Source: Stenotrophomonas humi
GTDB lineage: Bacteria; Pseudomonadota; Gammaproteobacteria; Xanthomonadales; Xanthomonadaceae
Direction: 5' to 3'
NCBI RefSeq assembly: GCF_001431415.1
Contig: NZ_LDJI01000009.1
Location: forward strand, 1-64,000
Length of the DNA: 64,000 nucleotides
Positions within the stretch are counted from its first letter, which is position 1; the number at the start of each line of letters is the position of its first letter. The position numbers were made by a program, and so were the translations under genes. The notes under the pieces were generated by a model. It worked only from the letters and a program-made list of their open reading frames with translations, ran no database searches and had not been told where the DNA came from. Of the stretch, positions 45,020 to 55,700 are shown piece after piece.

Positions 45020-45325
45020 TCAGGCCGGATCGCTTTCCAGCGGCACCACCGAGCTGACGCGCTCGCGCAGCTCCTTGCCCGGCTTGAAATGCGGCACATG
45101 CTTGCCCGGCAACGCTACCGACTCACCCGTCTTCGGATTGCGGCCCAGGCGTGGCGGGCGGTAATGCAGGGAAAAACTACCAAAACCGCGGATCTCGATG
45201 CGATCCCCGGAAGACAACGACCCACCCATCATTTCCAACAACGACTTCACCGCCAGATCGACATCATCGGCCTTCAGGTGCGCCTGGTGGCGCGCAAGGA
45301 TTTCGATCAGCTCGGATTTGGTCAT
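45020..45325 (-). CDS. ihfB: Integration host factor subunit beta
   Basis: The 101-residue DNA-bending protein has the N-terminal [10 protein letters not shown] and the arm region [27 protein letters not shown]. It pairs with IhfA, which is not in the window. It follows rpsA, as in E. coli. Confidence 0.97.
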   Translation of the reverse strand: MTKSELIEILARHQAHLKADDVDLAVKSLLEMMGGSLSSGDRIEIRGFGSFSLHYRPPRLGRNPKTGESVALPGKHVPHFKPGKELRERVSSVVPLESDPA

Positions 45326-45360
45326 TGCGTACTCGCCAATGGCTGGGTATCAACCCTGAA

Positions 45361-45386
45361 GCGGCCCGGATTGATATCCGGGCCGC
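45361..45386. repeat. Perfect 11-bp hairpin between rpsA and ihfB
   Basis: GCGGCCCGGAT (45361-45371) and ATCCGGGCCGC (45376-45386) flank TGAT. There is no T run on the minus strand, so it is more likely a processing, stability or partial termination signal separating rpsA from ihfB. Confidence 0.6.
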
Positions 45387-45416
45387 CCAGGTCACATCTG
45401 CAACAGGATGCCCGAA

Positions 45417-47096
45417 TTACTCGGACTTGTTGCCATTCAACTGCGCACGAAGCAGCGCACCCAGCTGGGTGGTGCCGCCGGAAGCGGACTGGTAGTCCTC
45501 CAGCGTTTCGCGCATTTCAGCATCGTCCTTGGCCTTGATCGACAGCTGCAGGGTGCGGCCCTTGCGGTCCATGCCCACGAACTTGGCTTCGACCTTGTCG
45601 CCGACCTTCAGGTGCTGGGTGGCGTCGTCCACACGGTCGACACTGATGTCGCGTGCAGCCACGTAGCCTTCGATGCCGTCAGCCAGTTCGATGATGGCGC
45701 CCTTGGCGTCAACTTCCTTGACCACGCCTTCGACCTTCGAGCCCTTCGGATTGATCGCCATGAACTGGCCGAACGGATCCTGCTCAAGCTGCTTGACGCC
45801 CAGCGAGATGCGCTCGCGCTCCGGGTCGACAGCCAGAACAACGGCTTCCAGGGTGTCGCCCTTCTTGTAGTTGCGGACCACGTCTTCGCCGGTGGTGTTC
45901 CAGCTGATGTCCGACAGGTGCACCAGGCCATCGATACCGCCGTCCAGGCCGATGAAGATGCCGAAGTCGGTGATCGACTTGATCTGGCCGGCAACCTTGT
46001 CGCCCTTCTTGAAGATGGCGGCGAAGGTTTCCCACGGGTTGGCAGCAACCTGCTTCATGCCCAGCGAGATGCGGCGACGCTCCTCGTCGACGTCCAGGAC
46101 CATGACTTCAACTTCGTCACCGACCTGCACAACCTTGGACGGGTTGACGTTCTTGTTGGTCCAATCCATTTCCGAGACGTGCACCAGGCCTTCGACGCCC
46201 GGCTCGATCTCAACGAACGCGCCGTAATCGGTAACGTTGGAGACCTTGCCGAACACGCGGCTGTTGGCCGGGTAACGACGCGAGATGTTGTCCCACGGAT
46301 CTTCGCCCAGCTGCTTCAGGCCCAGCGAAACGCGGTTGCGCTCGCGGTCGAACTTCAGCACGCGCACGTCCAGCTCGTCGCCGACGTTCACGACTTCGGA
46401 CGGATGGCGCACGCGCTTCCATGCCATGTCGGTGATGTGCAGCAGGCCGTCGATACCGCCCAGGTCCACGAATGCGCCGTAATCGGTCAGGTTCTTGACG
46501 ACACCCTTCAGGATCGCGCCTTCCTGCAGCTTGTCCATCAGCTGCTCGCGCTCTTCCGAGTGCTCGCTCTCGACAACTGCACGACGCGAAACGACCACGT
46601 TGTTACGCTTGCGGTCGAGCTTGATGAGCTTGAACTCCAGCTCCTTGCCTTCCAGGTAGGCCGGGTCGCGCACCGGGCGCACATCCACCAGCGAACCGGG
46701 CAGGAACGCGCGGACATCCTTGATGTCCACGGTGAAACCACCCTTGACCTTGCCGCTGATGCGGCCGGTGATGGTTTCGTTCTTTTCCAACGCTTCTTCC
46801 AGCTCGTCCCACACCATGGCGCGCTTTGCTTTCTCGCGCGACAACACGGTTTCGCCGAAGCCGTTCTCGATCGAGTCGAGGGCGACCTTGACCTGGTCGC
46901 CTTCAGCGACGTCGATCTCGCCAGCGTCGTTACGGAACTGTTCGATCGGCACAATGCCTTCAGACTTCAGGCCGGCGTTGATCACCACCACGTCGCCGCG
47001 AACTTCCACGACGGTACCGATAACGATGGAACCGGGCTTCAGCTTGGCCAGATTGGCCTGACTGGCTTCAAACAGTTCTGCAAATGATTCGGTCAT
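45417..47096 (-). CDS. rpsA: 30S ribosomal protein S1
   Basis: The 559-residue protein consists of six S1 (OB-fold) repeats, recognisable by recurring [37 protein letters not shown] and [19 protein letters not shown]. It brings mRNAs to the ribosome, which matters in genomes with weak ribosome sites. The 196-bp leader (47097-47292) toward cmk has no gene. It contains an imperfect stem followed by CTTTTT that may attenuate read-through from cmk. Confidence 0.98.
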   Translation of the reverse strand: MTESFAELFEASQANLAKLKPGSIVIGTVVEVRGDVVVINAGLKSEGIVPIEQFRNDAGEIDVAEGDQVKVALDSIENGFGETVLSREKAKRAMVWDELEEALEKNETITGRISGKVKGGFTVDIKDVRAFLPGSLVDVRPVRDPAYLEGKELEFKLIKLDRKRNNVVVSRRAVVESEHSEEREQLMDKLQEGAILKGVVKNLTDYGAFVDLGGIDGLLHITDMAWKRVRHPSEVVNVGDELDVRVLKFDRERNRVSLGLKQLGEDPWDNISRRYPANSRVFGKVSNVTDYGAFVEIEPGVEGLVHVSEMDWTNKNVNPSKVVQVGDEVEVMVLDVDEERRRISLGMKQVAANPWETFAAIFKKGDKVAGQIKSITDFGIFIGLDGGIDGLVHLSDISWNTTGEDVVRNYKKGDTLEAVVLAVDPERERISLGVKQLEQDPFGQFMAINPKGSKVEGVVKEVDAKGAIIELADGIEGYVAARDISVDRVDDATQHLKVGDKVEAKFVGMDRKGRTLQLSIKAKDDAEMRETLEDYQSASGGTTQLGALLRAQLNGNKSE

Positions 47097-47292
47097 TAGA
47101 TTTACTCAATTGAACAAATGGACAGCGGATGTGTTGCAAAAACCCGTACTGTCCAGCCTGTTGGACGACCCCATGAAGGCGGCCGCATGTGAATGAAAAA
47201 GCCCACCACGCACCATTGCGCAGCGGGGTTGTTGCAACTTCTCTATCTGCGACTGCAGCCGATGGACTGGCCACACTCAACGCAGCATTGGA

Positions 47293-47970
47293 TCAGGCTT
47301 CCTTGACGGAAACCAGACCCAGCACCTTGGCAACGACGTCGTCGATGCCAATACCGCTGGTGTCGATGAGAACGGCGTCTTCGGCCGGCCTCAGGGGCGC
47401 CACTGCGCGCTGTGCATCACGGGCGTCGCGGGCCATGATCTCACGCAGGAGGTCGTCAAAGTTAACCGAAACCCCTTTTTCTTTCAACTGCTTATGCCGC
47501 CGCTGCGCCCGCTCCTCGGCGCTCGCAGTCAGGAATACCTTGAATGGGGCATCCGGGAAGATGACGGTCCCCATGTCACGCCCATCGGCCACCAACCCCG
47601 GCAAAACCCTGAATGCGCGCTGGCGCTCTTTCAGCGCAGCCCGCACTTCGGGGATGGCCGCAATGGCCGAGGCCAAAGCCCCCGTGGTTTCCAGCCGAAG
47701 CTCGTCGGTGGCATCGGTACCATTGACCAGCACGCGTAGGCTCTCACCCTGTTCAGCGAACTGAACCTTGGTGTCGAATGTGCACCGCACCAGCGCTGAC
47801 GCATCAGAGGTGTCGATGTCCGCCCAGCTGGCCGCCACCCCCACCGCACGATAAAGCGCACCTGAATCCAGGTAATGCCAACCCAGCTTTCGCGCAACGA
47901 TGCGACTGACGGTGCCTTTGCCTGCCCCGGACGGGCCATCAATGGTGAGAACGGGGGAAAGCTGGCTCAT
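47293..47970 (-). CDS. cmk: Cytidylate kinase
   Basis: The 225-residue kinase phosphorylates CMP and dCMP. The P-loop is [30 protein letters not shown] and [15 protein letters not shown] are family blocks. ATG 47970 is chosen over an in-frame codon seven residues earlier. The order cmk-rpsA-ihfB is widely conserved. Confidence 0.95.
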   Translation of the reverse strand: MSQLSPVLTIDGPSGAGKGTVSRIVARKLGWHYLDSGALYRAVGVAASWADIDTSDASALVRCTFDTKVQFAEQGESLRVLVNGTDATDELRLETTGALASAIAAIPEVRAALKERQRAFRVLPGLVADGRDMGTVIFPDAPFKVFLTASAEERAQRRHKQLKEKGVSVNFDDLLREIMARDARDAQRAVAPLRPAEDAVLIDTSGIGIDDVVAKVLGLVSVKEA

Positions 47971-48050
47971 CTGGCTGCCTGATCTGGACACGAATCGGGC
48001 TATTCTAACGCCCCGCGCTGCCGCTCCGGCGCCCCGTTCAATGCAACCAC

Positions 48051-48080
48051 TTGAACGCGCATGGAATTACCCGGTAGAAT
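48051..48080 (+). promoter_or_regulatory. Probable sigma-70 promoter of rpmJ
   Basis: TTGAAC (48051-48056) and TAGAAT (48075-48080) are 18 bases apart, close to the consensus. The expected start near 48087 gives a leader of about 75 bases before rpmJ. Confidence 0.6.
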
Positions 48081-48160
48081 GGCGGGCTTGAACGAGCGTC
48101 ATCCTGCATATCCGCGGCCGCGCTCTTGAAAATTCCAACAGTTATCCGCCGAGGTATGCA

Positions 48161-48286
48161 ATGAAAGTCCTGTCCTCCCTGAAGTCGGCGAAGACCCGTC
48201 ACCGTGATTGCAAGGTTGTTCGCCGTCGCGGCAAGATCTTCGTGATCTGCAAGTCGAACCCGCGCTTCAAGGCTCGCCAGCGCTGA
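48161..48286 (+). CDS. rpmJ: 50S ribosomal protein L36 (zinc-free, YkgO-like form)
   Basis: This 41-residue basic protein begins [17 protein letters not shown] and ends NPRFKARQR, closest to the E. coli alternative L36 (YkgO). Of the four zinc ligands only Cys17 and Cys30 remain; the first is His14 and the last is Phe36. It is therefore the C-minus type that does not need zinc. GAGG lies ahead of the ATG. It stands alone, not at the end of the spc ribosomal operon. Confidence 0.95.
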   Translation: MKVLSSLKSAKTRHRDCKVVRRRGKIFVICKSNPRFKARQR

Positions 48287-48340
48287 GCCGGTCGGCGAAA
48301 GCCGACACCGGAATCCGAAAGGGTTTCGGCTTTTCACAAA

Positions 48341-48363
48341 AAGCCGCCTCCGGGCGGTTTTTT
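48341..48363 (+). terminator. Rho-independent terminator of rpmJ
   Basis: CCGCC (48344-48348), loop TCCG, and GGCGG (48353-48357) are followed by TTTTTT. A weaker CCGAAA/TTTCGG stem precedes it at 48315-48329. Confidence 0.85.
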
Positions 48364-48414
48364 GTTGCCGGTTTTTTGCTGTAATCGTCATCTGTCCTCT
48401 GGGGAGAAGCGACC

Positions 48415-48744
48415 ATGAAGCATCTGTTGAAAACACTGACCCTGATCAGCGCACTCGTGGCGGCGCCCGCAGCCATGGCCGACACGCTGTTGATCGAGCG
48501 GGCACAGGAAAAGCCCGCCGGCGCACTGCCGGTACGTGGTGAAACCGCCAGCCAGGTCGAAGCCCGCTTCGGTGCACCGCAGGAACGGCTGGACCCGCGT
48601 GGCGGCCAGAAGCGCCAGTGGCCGACGATCAACCGCTGGGTCTACCCGGCATTCACCGTCTACTTCGAGAAGCAGCGCGTGATCGATGTGGTCGCCAACC
48701 AGGCAGCCCCCGACGAAATCGGCCCGAAGCCGCCGATCCGCTGA
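48415..48744 (+). CDS. Small exported protein, unknown function
   Basis: The 109-residue protein has a clear signal peptide (MKHLLKTLTLISALVAAPAAMA). The mature 87 residues contain GETASQVEARFGAPQERL and a Trp/Tyr-rich block, WPTINRWVYPAFTVYFEKQRVIDVV. The pattern of a helix, GxP turn and two strands loosely recalls BamE/SmpA-type domains, but I cannot assign it. GGGGAG precedes the ATG. It has its own gap after rpmJ and lies 82 bp ahead of aguA. Confidence 0.8.
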   Translation: MKHLLKTLTLISALVAAPAAMADTLLIERAQEKPAGALPVRGETASQVEARFGAPQERLDPRGGQKRQWPTINRWVYPAFTVYFEKQRVIDVVANQAAPDEIGPKPPIR

Positions 48745-48826
48745 CTTGGCCCGTGGCGACCGGCGGCAACGCCGGCCACCACCTCCGTCCCTGCGCGATC
48801 GCGCCGGGCTCTACCAGCAAGAAGAA

Positions 48827-49879
48827 ATGAACGACACGCTCCGCTTTCCTGCCGAATGGGAACCCCAGTCCGGCGTACTGATCGCCTGGCCACACGCCGA
48901 TACCGACTGGGCCGACCGCCTGGCCGATGTTGAAGAGACCTATATCGCGCTGGTCGCCGCCATCACCCGCTTCCAGCCGGTGCTGATCTGCGTGGGCGAT
49001 GACGACATCGAAACCTATGCCGAGATGCGCCTGCGCTCGAACCGCATCGACATGGAACGCGTGCATTTCGTCACCGCGCAGTACGACGACACCTGGCTGC
49101 GCGACTCCGGCCCGATCACGCTCAAGCGCGCCGATGGCAGCTTCCAGCTGCTGGACTTCCGCTTCACCGGATGGGGCGGCAAATTTGAAGCAAGCCTCGA
49201 CGACCAACTGGTCGGCGTGCTGCACGGCGCAGGCGTTTTCAGCAGCAGCGCCGACGTACGCAGCATCTCGTTCGCACTGGAGGGCGGCGGCGTCGAGACC
49301 GACGGCGCCGGCACCCTGCTGACCACCTGGCAATGCCTGCACGAACGCCATCCCGAGCGCGAGCGCGAAGCACTCAGCGCCGACATGGCGCAGTGGATGC
49401 ACCAGGACCGTGTGCTGTGGCTGGACCATGGCTACCTGGAAGGCGACGACACCGATGCCCACATCGACACCCTCGCCCGCTTCGCCTCGACCGACAGCAT
49501 CGTCTACCAGGCCTGTGACGATGCCAGCGATTCGCACCACGCCGAACTGACGGCGATGGGCAATGAGCTGGCGGCGCTGCGGACCACCGACGGTCAGCCT
49601 TACCGGCTGTTCCCGCTGCCGTGGCCGCAACCGGTGATCGATGAGGGGCGCCGCCTGGCCGCATCGTATGCAAACTTCCTGATCATCAATGGCGCAGTGC
49701 TGATGCCGGCCTACGGCGACGCAGCCGATGACGCAGCCCGTGATGTGCTCGCACAGGCATTCCCCGACCGCGAAATCGTGCAGGTCCCCTGCCGCTCGCT
49801 GATCTGGCAGAACGGCAGCCTGCACTGCATCACCATGCAGCTGCCGGCCGGCCTGTTGGCCACTCAGATCACGCCCTGA
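48827..49879 (+). CDS. aguA: Agmatine deiminase
   Basis: The 350-residue guanidino-modifying enzyme converts agmatine to N-carbamoylputrescine. WLRDSGPI, ALEGGGVETDGAGT, WLDHGYLEGDDTDAHID and the catalytic Cys334 in NGSLHCITMQLP match the family. GAAGAA precedes the ATG. The next gene, aguB, completes conversion to putrescine. Confidence 0.95.
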   Translation: MNDTLRFPAEWEPQSGVLIAWPHADTDWADRLADVEETYIALVAAITRFQPVLICVGDDDIETYAEMRLRSNRIDMERVHFVTAQYDDTWLRDSGPITLKRADGSFQLLDFRFTGWGGKFEASLDDQLVGVLHGAGVFSSSADVRSISFALEGGGVETDGAGTLLTTWQCLHERHPEREREALSADMAQWMHQDRVLWLDHGYLEGDDTDAHIDTLARFASTDSIVYQACDDASDSHHAELTAMGNELAALRTTDGQPYRLFPLPWPQPVIDEGRRLAASYANFLIINGAVLMPAYGDAADDAARDVLAQAFPDREIVQVPCRSLIWQNGSLHCITMQLPAGLLATQITP

Positions 49880-49888
49880 CGGCACCCT

Positions 49889-49946
49889 GCTGGCGGCACC
49901 GCCAGCGCGCACTTACGTTCAGCCGCAGCGGACATTCCGCTGCGGC
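49889..49946. repeat. Two hairpins between aguA and aguB
   Basis: GCTGGCGG-CA-CCGCCAGC (49889-49906) is followed by GCCGCAGCGG-ACATT-CCGCTGCGGC (49922-49946), both with perfect arms. No T run follows, so read-through into aguB is likely. They may adjust the ratio of the two products. Confidence 0.5.
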
Positions 49947-49990
49947 TTCCGCGCTACCATGCGCCTCTCCCACGCCGGATATGTAACCGA

Positions 49991-50878
49991 ATGAGCTCCC
50001 GCCACACCCTAACCGTCGCCCTTGTCCAGGAACGCAACCACGGCGATGCCGCTGCCAATCTGGAAGTCATCGAAGCCCGCGTGGCCGAGGCGGCCGCGCA
50101 AGGCGCGAAACTGGTGCTGCTGCAGGAACTGCACAACGGTCCGTATTTCTGCCAGCACGAATCGGTGGACGAGTTCGACCTGGCCGAGCCGATCCCCGGC
50201 CCGAGCACCGAGCGGCTGGGCGCACTGGCGAAGAAGCATGGCGTGGTGATCGTCGGCTCGCTGTTCGAACGCCGCGCTGCTGGCCTGTATCACAACACCG
50301 CGGTCGTCTTCGAGAAAGACGGCACCTTGCTGGGCAAGTACCGCAAGATGCACATCCCCGACGACCCGGGTTTCTACGAGAAGTTCTATTTCACGCCCGG
50401 CGACATCGGCTTCACGCCGATCGACACCTCCGTGGGCCGTCTTGGCGTGCTGGTGTGCTGGGACCAGTGGTACCCGGAAGCCGCGCGCCTGATGGCGCTG
50501 GCCGGCGCTGAGCTGCTGCTCTATCCCACCGCCATCGGCTGGGACCCGGAAGACGTGCAGGACGAGAAAAACCGCCAGCGTGATGCCTGGGTACTGAGCC
50601 ATCGCGGCCATGCCGTGGCCAACGGCGTGCCGGTACTCAGCTGCAATCGGGTGGGCCATGAAGCCTCGCCACTGGGTGCTTCCGGCATCGACTTCTGGGG
50701 CAACAGCCACGTGCTGGGTCCGCAGGGCGAGTTTCTGGCCGAAGCCGGCACCGACGCCACCCTGCTGATCTGCGAGGTCGACCTGCAGCGCAGCGAGCAC
50801 GTGCGCCGCATCTGGCCATTCCTGCGCGACCGCCGCATCGATGCCTACGGCGACCTGCTCAAGCGCTACATCGACTGA
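49991..50878 (+). CDS. aguB: N-carbamoylputrescine amidase
   Basis: The 295-residue nitrilase-family enzyme has the catalytic triad Glu46 (LLQELH), Lys119 (YRKMHIPDDP) and Cys156 (VLVCWDQWYPEAARLM). It hydrolyses N-carbamoylputrescine to putrescine. GFYEKFYFTPGD is typical of AguB. It works directly after aguA. Confidence 0.96.
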   Translation: MSSRHTLTVALVQERNHGDAAANLEVIEARVAEAAAQGAKLVLLQELHNGPYFCQHESVDEFDLAEPIPGPSTERLGALAKKHGVVIVGSLFERRAAGLYHNTAVVFEKDGTLLGKYRKMHIPDDPGFYEKFYFTPGDIGFTPIDTSVGRLGVLVCWDQWYPEAARLMALAGAELLLYPTAIGWDPEDVQDEKNRQRDAWVLSHRGHAVANGVPVLSCNRVGHEASPLGASGIDFWGNSHVLGPQGEFLAEAGTDATLLICEVDLQRSEHVRRIWPFLRDRRIDAYGDLLKRYID

Positions 50879-50889
50879 CAAGGCTTGCC

Positions 50890-51420
50890 GTGAACCTGCT
50901 GCTGCGCCCGGCCACCGCGGCCGACATTCCCGCCATCACCGCCATCTACGCGGTGGAGGTGCGCGAACTGGTCAACACCTACGAATACGAGGTGCCGGCC
51001 GAAAGCGAAATGGCGCAGCGCATGAACGACATCATCGCGCGTGGCTTCCCGTATCTGGTCGCCACGCTCGACGATGAGCTTGCCGGCTACGCCTACGCGA
51101 ACACGTATCGCGGCCGCATCGCCTATCAATGGACCGTGGAGAACTCGGTCTACGTCGATGGCCGCTTCCAGGGCCACGGCGTGGGCAGTGCGTTGATGCA
51201 GGCGCTGATCGACGAATGCACCGCGCGCGGATTCCGGCAGATGATCGCGGTGATCGGCGAACCCACCAATACCGCTTCGATCAAGCTGCACGAGCGCTTC
51301 GGCTTCCAGCTGGTCGGCATCTTCCGCGGCCTCGGTCGCAAGCACGGGCGCTGGCTGGATACCGTGCAGATGCAACGCGCACTCGGCGACGGTGCCGACA
51401 GCGCCCCTACGAATGAATGA
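50890..51420 (+). CDS. GNAT-family N-acetyltransferase (PAT/MddA type)
   Basis: The 176-residue enzyme resembles phosphinothricin or methionine-derivative acetyltransferases: RPATAADIPAITAIYA, ENSVYVDGRFQGHGVGSALMQALI (acetyl-CoA loop with the Q/RxxGxG pattern), GEPTNTASIKLHERFGF and GRKHGRWLDTVQMQ. The start is GTG at 50890, 11 bases after aguB. The natural substrate is unknown; an amine such as putrescine is a context-based guess only. Confidence 0.88.
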   Translation: MNLLLRPATAADIPAITAIYAVEVRELVNTYEYEVPAESEMAQRMNDIIARGFPYLVATLDDELAGYAYANTYRGRIAYQWTVENSVYVDGRFQGHGVGSALMQALIDECTARGFRQMIAVIGEPTNTASIKLHERFGFQLVGIFRGLGRKHGRWLDTVQMQRALGDGADSAPTNE

Positions 51421-52645
51421 CCCCATGAACGAAACTCCCAATGAGGCCGGCAGCGAACTGCTTGCGGGCCAGCCGGTGCGCATCGTCGAACGCGATGGCG
51501 TGCGCTACACCCTGCTCGGCACCGCACATGTGTCGCAGGCCAGCGTGCAGGCGGTGGAACACGCCATCGGCAGCGGACAGTTTGATGCGGTCGCGGTCGA
51601 ACTGGACCCGCAGCGCCTGCAGGCACTGACCAACCCGAACGCACTTGCGCAGCTGGACCTGGTGGAGGTGATCCGCAAGGGCCGCGTCGCATTGTTTGCC
51701 GCCAACCTTGCGTTGGCCGCCTACCAGCGCCGCCTTGCCGAACAACTGGGCATCGAGCCGGGCGCTGAACTCAAGCGCGCGGTGACGCTGGCCAACGAGC
51801 ACAACCTGCCGGTGCACCTGATCGACCGCGATGTCGGCCTGACCTTCCGCCGCGCCTCGCAGCAGCTGGGTTTCTTCGGCAAGTTGAAGCTGGTGGCCGG
51901 GCTCGGCGCGGGCCTGTTCTCCTCAGAGGATGTGGGCGAAGACGAGATCGAGAAGCTGAAACAGGGCGACATGCTCGAATCGAGCTTTGGCGAGTTCGCC
52001 AACGAAAGCCCGGCGCTATACGAAGCCATCATCGGCGAGCGTGACCGCTACATGGCAACGCGCCTGCGCCAGGAGCACAACAGCGAACAGCGCAATGTGC
52101 TGGCGGTGGTCGGCGCCGGCCATCTGGCCGGACTGGCGCGTTATCTGGAAAGCGATACCGAAGCCCCCGGCCCACTGCGCGAGCAGCTGGAGTCGGTGCC
52201 GAAGAAGCGCAACATTCCATGGATCACGCTGACCATTCTTGCAGTGGTGCTGGCCGGCATCGGCATCGGCTTCTGGCGCGGCGGCCTGGACATGGGCACG
52301 CAGATGCTTGCGACCTGGGCGATGTACACAGGCGGTCTGGCCGGTCTGGGCGCGTTGCTCGCCGCCAGTCACCCGCTGAGCATCCTGACTGCCATCGTGG
52401 TCGCCCCCTTCAAGCCGTTCCGCCTGAGCATTCCCACCGGCGCGTTCTCCGCCTTGGTGGAGACACGCCTGCGCAAGCCGACCTATCAGGACTTCCTGCA
52501 GCTGCGTGACGATGCGCAGACGGTGAAGGGCTGGTATCGCAATCGCGTCACCCGCATCGTACTGACCTTCGTCCTGACCAACCTCGGCAGCATGCTGGGG
52601 TTGTGGCTGACCGGTTTTATTGTCTATGGGAAGTTGGCTGGCTGA
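51413..52645 (+). CDS. TraB/PrgY-family membrane protein
   Basis: The 410-residue protein has the TraB domain at the N-terminus (TLLGTAHVSQASV, FDAVAVELDPQR, VVGAGHLAGL). From about residue 275 there are three or four membrane helices with a conserved loop, PTYQDFLQLRDDAQTVKGWYRNR. Enterococcal TraB/PrgY limits pheromone activity; in other bacteria the role is unknown. The start overlaps the acetyltransferase stop by eight bases; ATG 51425 is an alternative. Confidence 0.87.
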   Translation: MNDPMNETPNEAGSELLAGQPVRIVERDGVRYTLLGTAHVSQASVQAVEHAIGSGQFDAVAVELDPQRLQALTNPNALAQLDLVEVIRKGRVALFAANLALAAYQRRLAEQLGIEPGAELKRAVTLANEHNLPVHLIDRDVGLTFRRASQQLGFFGKLKLVAGLGAGLFSSEDVGEDEIEKLKQGDMLESSFGEFANESPALYEAIIGERDRYMATRLRQEHNSEQRNVLAVVGAGHLAGLARYLESDTEAPGPLREQLESVPKKRNIPWITLTILAVVLAGIGIGFWRGGLDMGTQMLATWAMYTGGLAGLGALLAASHPLSILTAIVVAPFKPFRLSIPTGAFSALVETRLRKPTYQDFLQLRDDAQTVKGWYRNRVTRIVLTFVLTNLGSMLGLWLTGFIVYGKLAG

Positions 52646-52713
52646 TCTGAGTTCTGGCGCTTGCCGAAGATCTGCCCTCTGCCGTTCTCCCGCATAGGGG
52701 AAAGAGGCTAAAG

Positions 52714-52745
52714 AAAAGGCCCGCATTGCTGCGGGCCTTTTCGTT
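52714..52745. terminator. Terminator between TraB/PrgY and RND genes
   Basis: GGCCCGCA (52718-52725), loop TTGC, and TGCGGGCC (52730-52737) are followed by TTTTCGTTTT and preceded by AAAA. It can serve both convergent transcripts. A GGGGAAAGAGG stretch just before it resembles the other intergenic palindromes. Confidence 0.85.
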
Positions 52746-52763
52746 TTCTTTCGCTGCGCCGAC

Positions 52764-55700
52764 TCAGCTCTCCAGTGCCACCGGCCGTTCTGCCGGCAGG
52801 CCGCGGGCGCGGCGCACCAGTCGTGCCGTGCCAGTGCGCAGATCATCCAGCAATGCATAGATGGTCGGCAGGAACAGCAGGCTGACCACCGTCGAGAACG
52901 CCAGACCACCCGCAATCGCACGTGCCATCGGGTAGTACGGAGGCATGCCATCGGCGGTGGTCGTGTTCAAGGCAATCGGCACCATCGCCAGGATTGCAGT
53001 ACCCATCGTCATCATGATCGGCCGCAAGCGCTCACGGCTACCTTCAATCAACGCCTCCGTGCGCGACACCCCTCGCCTGCGCAGGTTGTTGATGTGTTCG
53101 ATCATCACGATGCCGTTGTTCACCACCACGCCCATCAGCACCAGAATGCCGATCACCGCCATGATGTTCATCTCGGTACCGGTCAGCCAGAACAGCCAGT
53201 ACACGCCGTAGATCGAGAACAGCACGCAGGACATGATCGCAGCCGGGAACAACAGCGATTCGAACACCGCCGCCATGATCACCACCATCAGGATCAGGGC
53301 GATGAAGATCGCACTCACCATCTGGTCCATGCCGTCGAAGTTGATGTTGAAGCCCGCACCGTTGAACGTATAGCCATAGCCCGGCGGGAACTGCACGCGA
53401 TCCAGGGTTTCCTCGACGGATTTACGCGCCTGGTCCATCGGCACGTCCTTGGCCAGACCAGCCTCGATGCGCAGCATGGTCTGACGGTTCAGGCGCTGGA
53501 TCGAATTGGCCGCCGGATTGACGTTCACGTCCACCATCGCCAGCAGCGGGATCTCCTTGCCGCTGGAGCTACGCACCATGAACGACGACAAATCCTCGAT
53601 GCTGTAGTTCTCCGAGCCCGAGAAGCGCACATTGACTGGAATCTCGACATCATCACGGTGGAAATCACGCAGCGACGAGCCACGCAGCGCCATGCCCACG
53701 AACTGCGCCACCTGTTGGGCACTGAAGCCATATGCAGCTGCACGTTCGCGATTGACCCGCACCGCCAGTTCGGCATTGGCATCGCCCACGTCCACACGCA
53801 CGTCGCGCAGCTTCGGATCACGCGCCAGGATCGGCACGATGTCATCGGCCAGCTCGCGCAAGGTCTGGCTTGAATCACCGACCAGACTGAAGCGCAGGCC
53901 CTGCCCTTCGCTACCCATGCCGCCCGGCCAGCCGATACCGATCTTGGCACGTGCCGACTGTGGCAGCCCCTTGCGCACCTCTTCCTCGATCTTCTTGCTC
54001 TGCTCGCGGTCGTCGATGCTCAGGTACAGCCGCGTCTGCGCCCAGCCCTGCTCGGCGAAACGACTGTATACGCGCTTGATCTTGAACTCATCGCGGTTGG
54101 CGTTGACGAAGTCCTCGACCCGCTGCACTTCCTTGCCCATCTCTTCCTTGGAGTAGGAACCCTTCCACTGATAGAAGATGTTGATCTCGTCCGGATCATT
54201 GTCATCGCCGCCACCGGTGGTATGGGTCATCGGCCATACGCTGAGCACCGACACCAGCACGATGCCGGCCACACTCCAGCCGCGATTCTGCAATGTCCAG
54301 CGCAGTATCCGCGCATAGCGCTGCTGCAGACGACTGATGAACGGCGACTTCAATGCCGGCGGAGTCTTCATCCGCGCCGACAGCATCGGAATCAGGCTCA
54401 CCGCCACCAGCCACGAGGCCAGCAGCGAGAACGAGATGGTAAGCGCCAGCTGGGTCAGGTAGATGGTGATGATGTTCTTCTCGCCGAACATCATCGGCAG
54501 GAACACCACGCAGTGGCACAAGGTGCCGGCCGACAGCGCGATCGCCACGTGGCGGGTACCGATGATCGATGCCATCTCCGGTTTGCCGGGGTATTTCTCG
54601 CGCTCCTGGTAGATGCTCTCCACCACCACCACGGCGTTGTCGACCAGCATGCCCACCGCCAGCAACAAGCCCATCATCGAGATGATGTTCAGGCTGATGC
54701 CGGTGAAGTACATGAAGCCCAGCGTCATGATGAAACAGATCGGGATCGCCATCGACACCATCAGCGTCGACGGCCAATGACGCAGGAAGGCGTACAGCAC
54801 GATCACCGACAGCAACAGACCGATCGCACCGGCCTCGGCCAGGGCCAGCAGCGAACTGGTGACCGCCTTGCCCGAATCCCAGGCAATCTCGATGTCGACG
54901 CCGCGCAGGGCCGGATCCTCGCCCAACAGCGCGACCTCCTTGGTCACAGCGCGCGACAGATCCACCAGGTTCGCCGAGCGCTCCTTGTAGATGTCCACGC
55001 CTACGCTGGGCTTTCCTTCCATCCGCCGCACATAGCTCATGCGCTGCGGCTGCAGGCTGACCTCGGCGATATCGGACAGGCGGGTGCCGCGGTTGTTGAC
55101 CGGCAGGTCACGCAGCTCCTGCACTTCCAGCAACTCACCCCTGGGTTGCACGCGCAGACGGCGGCCATCCTCGGTGATCTGTCCAGCCGATACCGCGAAG
55201 TTGGCTGCCTGCAGCTTCTGCACAAGATCATTCAGGGCCACGCCATGCGCACTGATGCGATCCTTGTCCAATGCAATCAGCACTTCCTGCTTGGCCACGC
55301 CTTCCACTTCGACGCGGGCCACCCCGGGCAGACGCTCCAAGCGCTGCTTGATGGCGCGCTCGATCATGTCAGCGCGCGCGGTCAGGTCCTCCGCACTGTT
55401 CAGGCGCAGGCTGATCGCTTCCTGGTCGCTGGTACTCCAGCGCTGCACGAAATAGCGGCGGAAGTCATCCGGCAACTCGTCGCGCACCGCGTCGATGCGC
55501 TCACGCGCTTCGGATGCGGCCATGGCGATGTCACGGTTCCAATCACTGAATTCGACCTGGATCTGGCCGCCCTCAGCGTTGGCACGCGAGTTCATCGTCT
55601 TGATGCCGGGCATCGTGGCGATGGCCTCTTCCACCGGCCGCAGCAGGTTGCGCTCCACTTCTTCCGGGGTCGAACCCGGATAGGGCAAGGCGATGAAGAA

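Noticed and set aside
45408..47087. A 559-codon plus-strand frame opposite rpsA
   Set aside because: It mirrors the S1 gene exactly and has no domain of its own.
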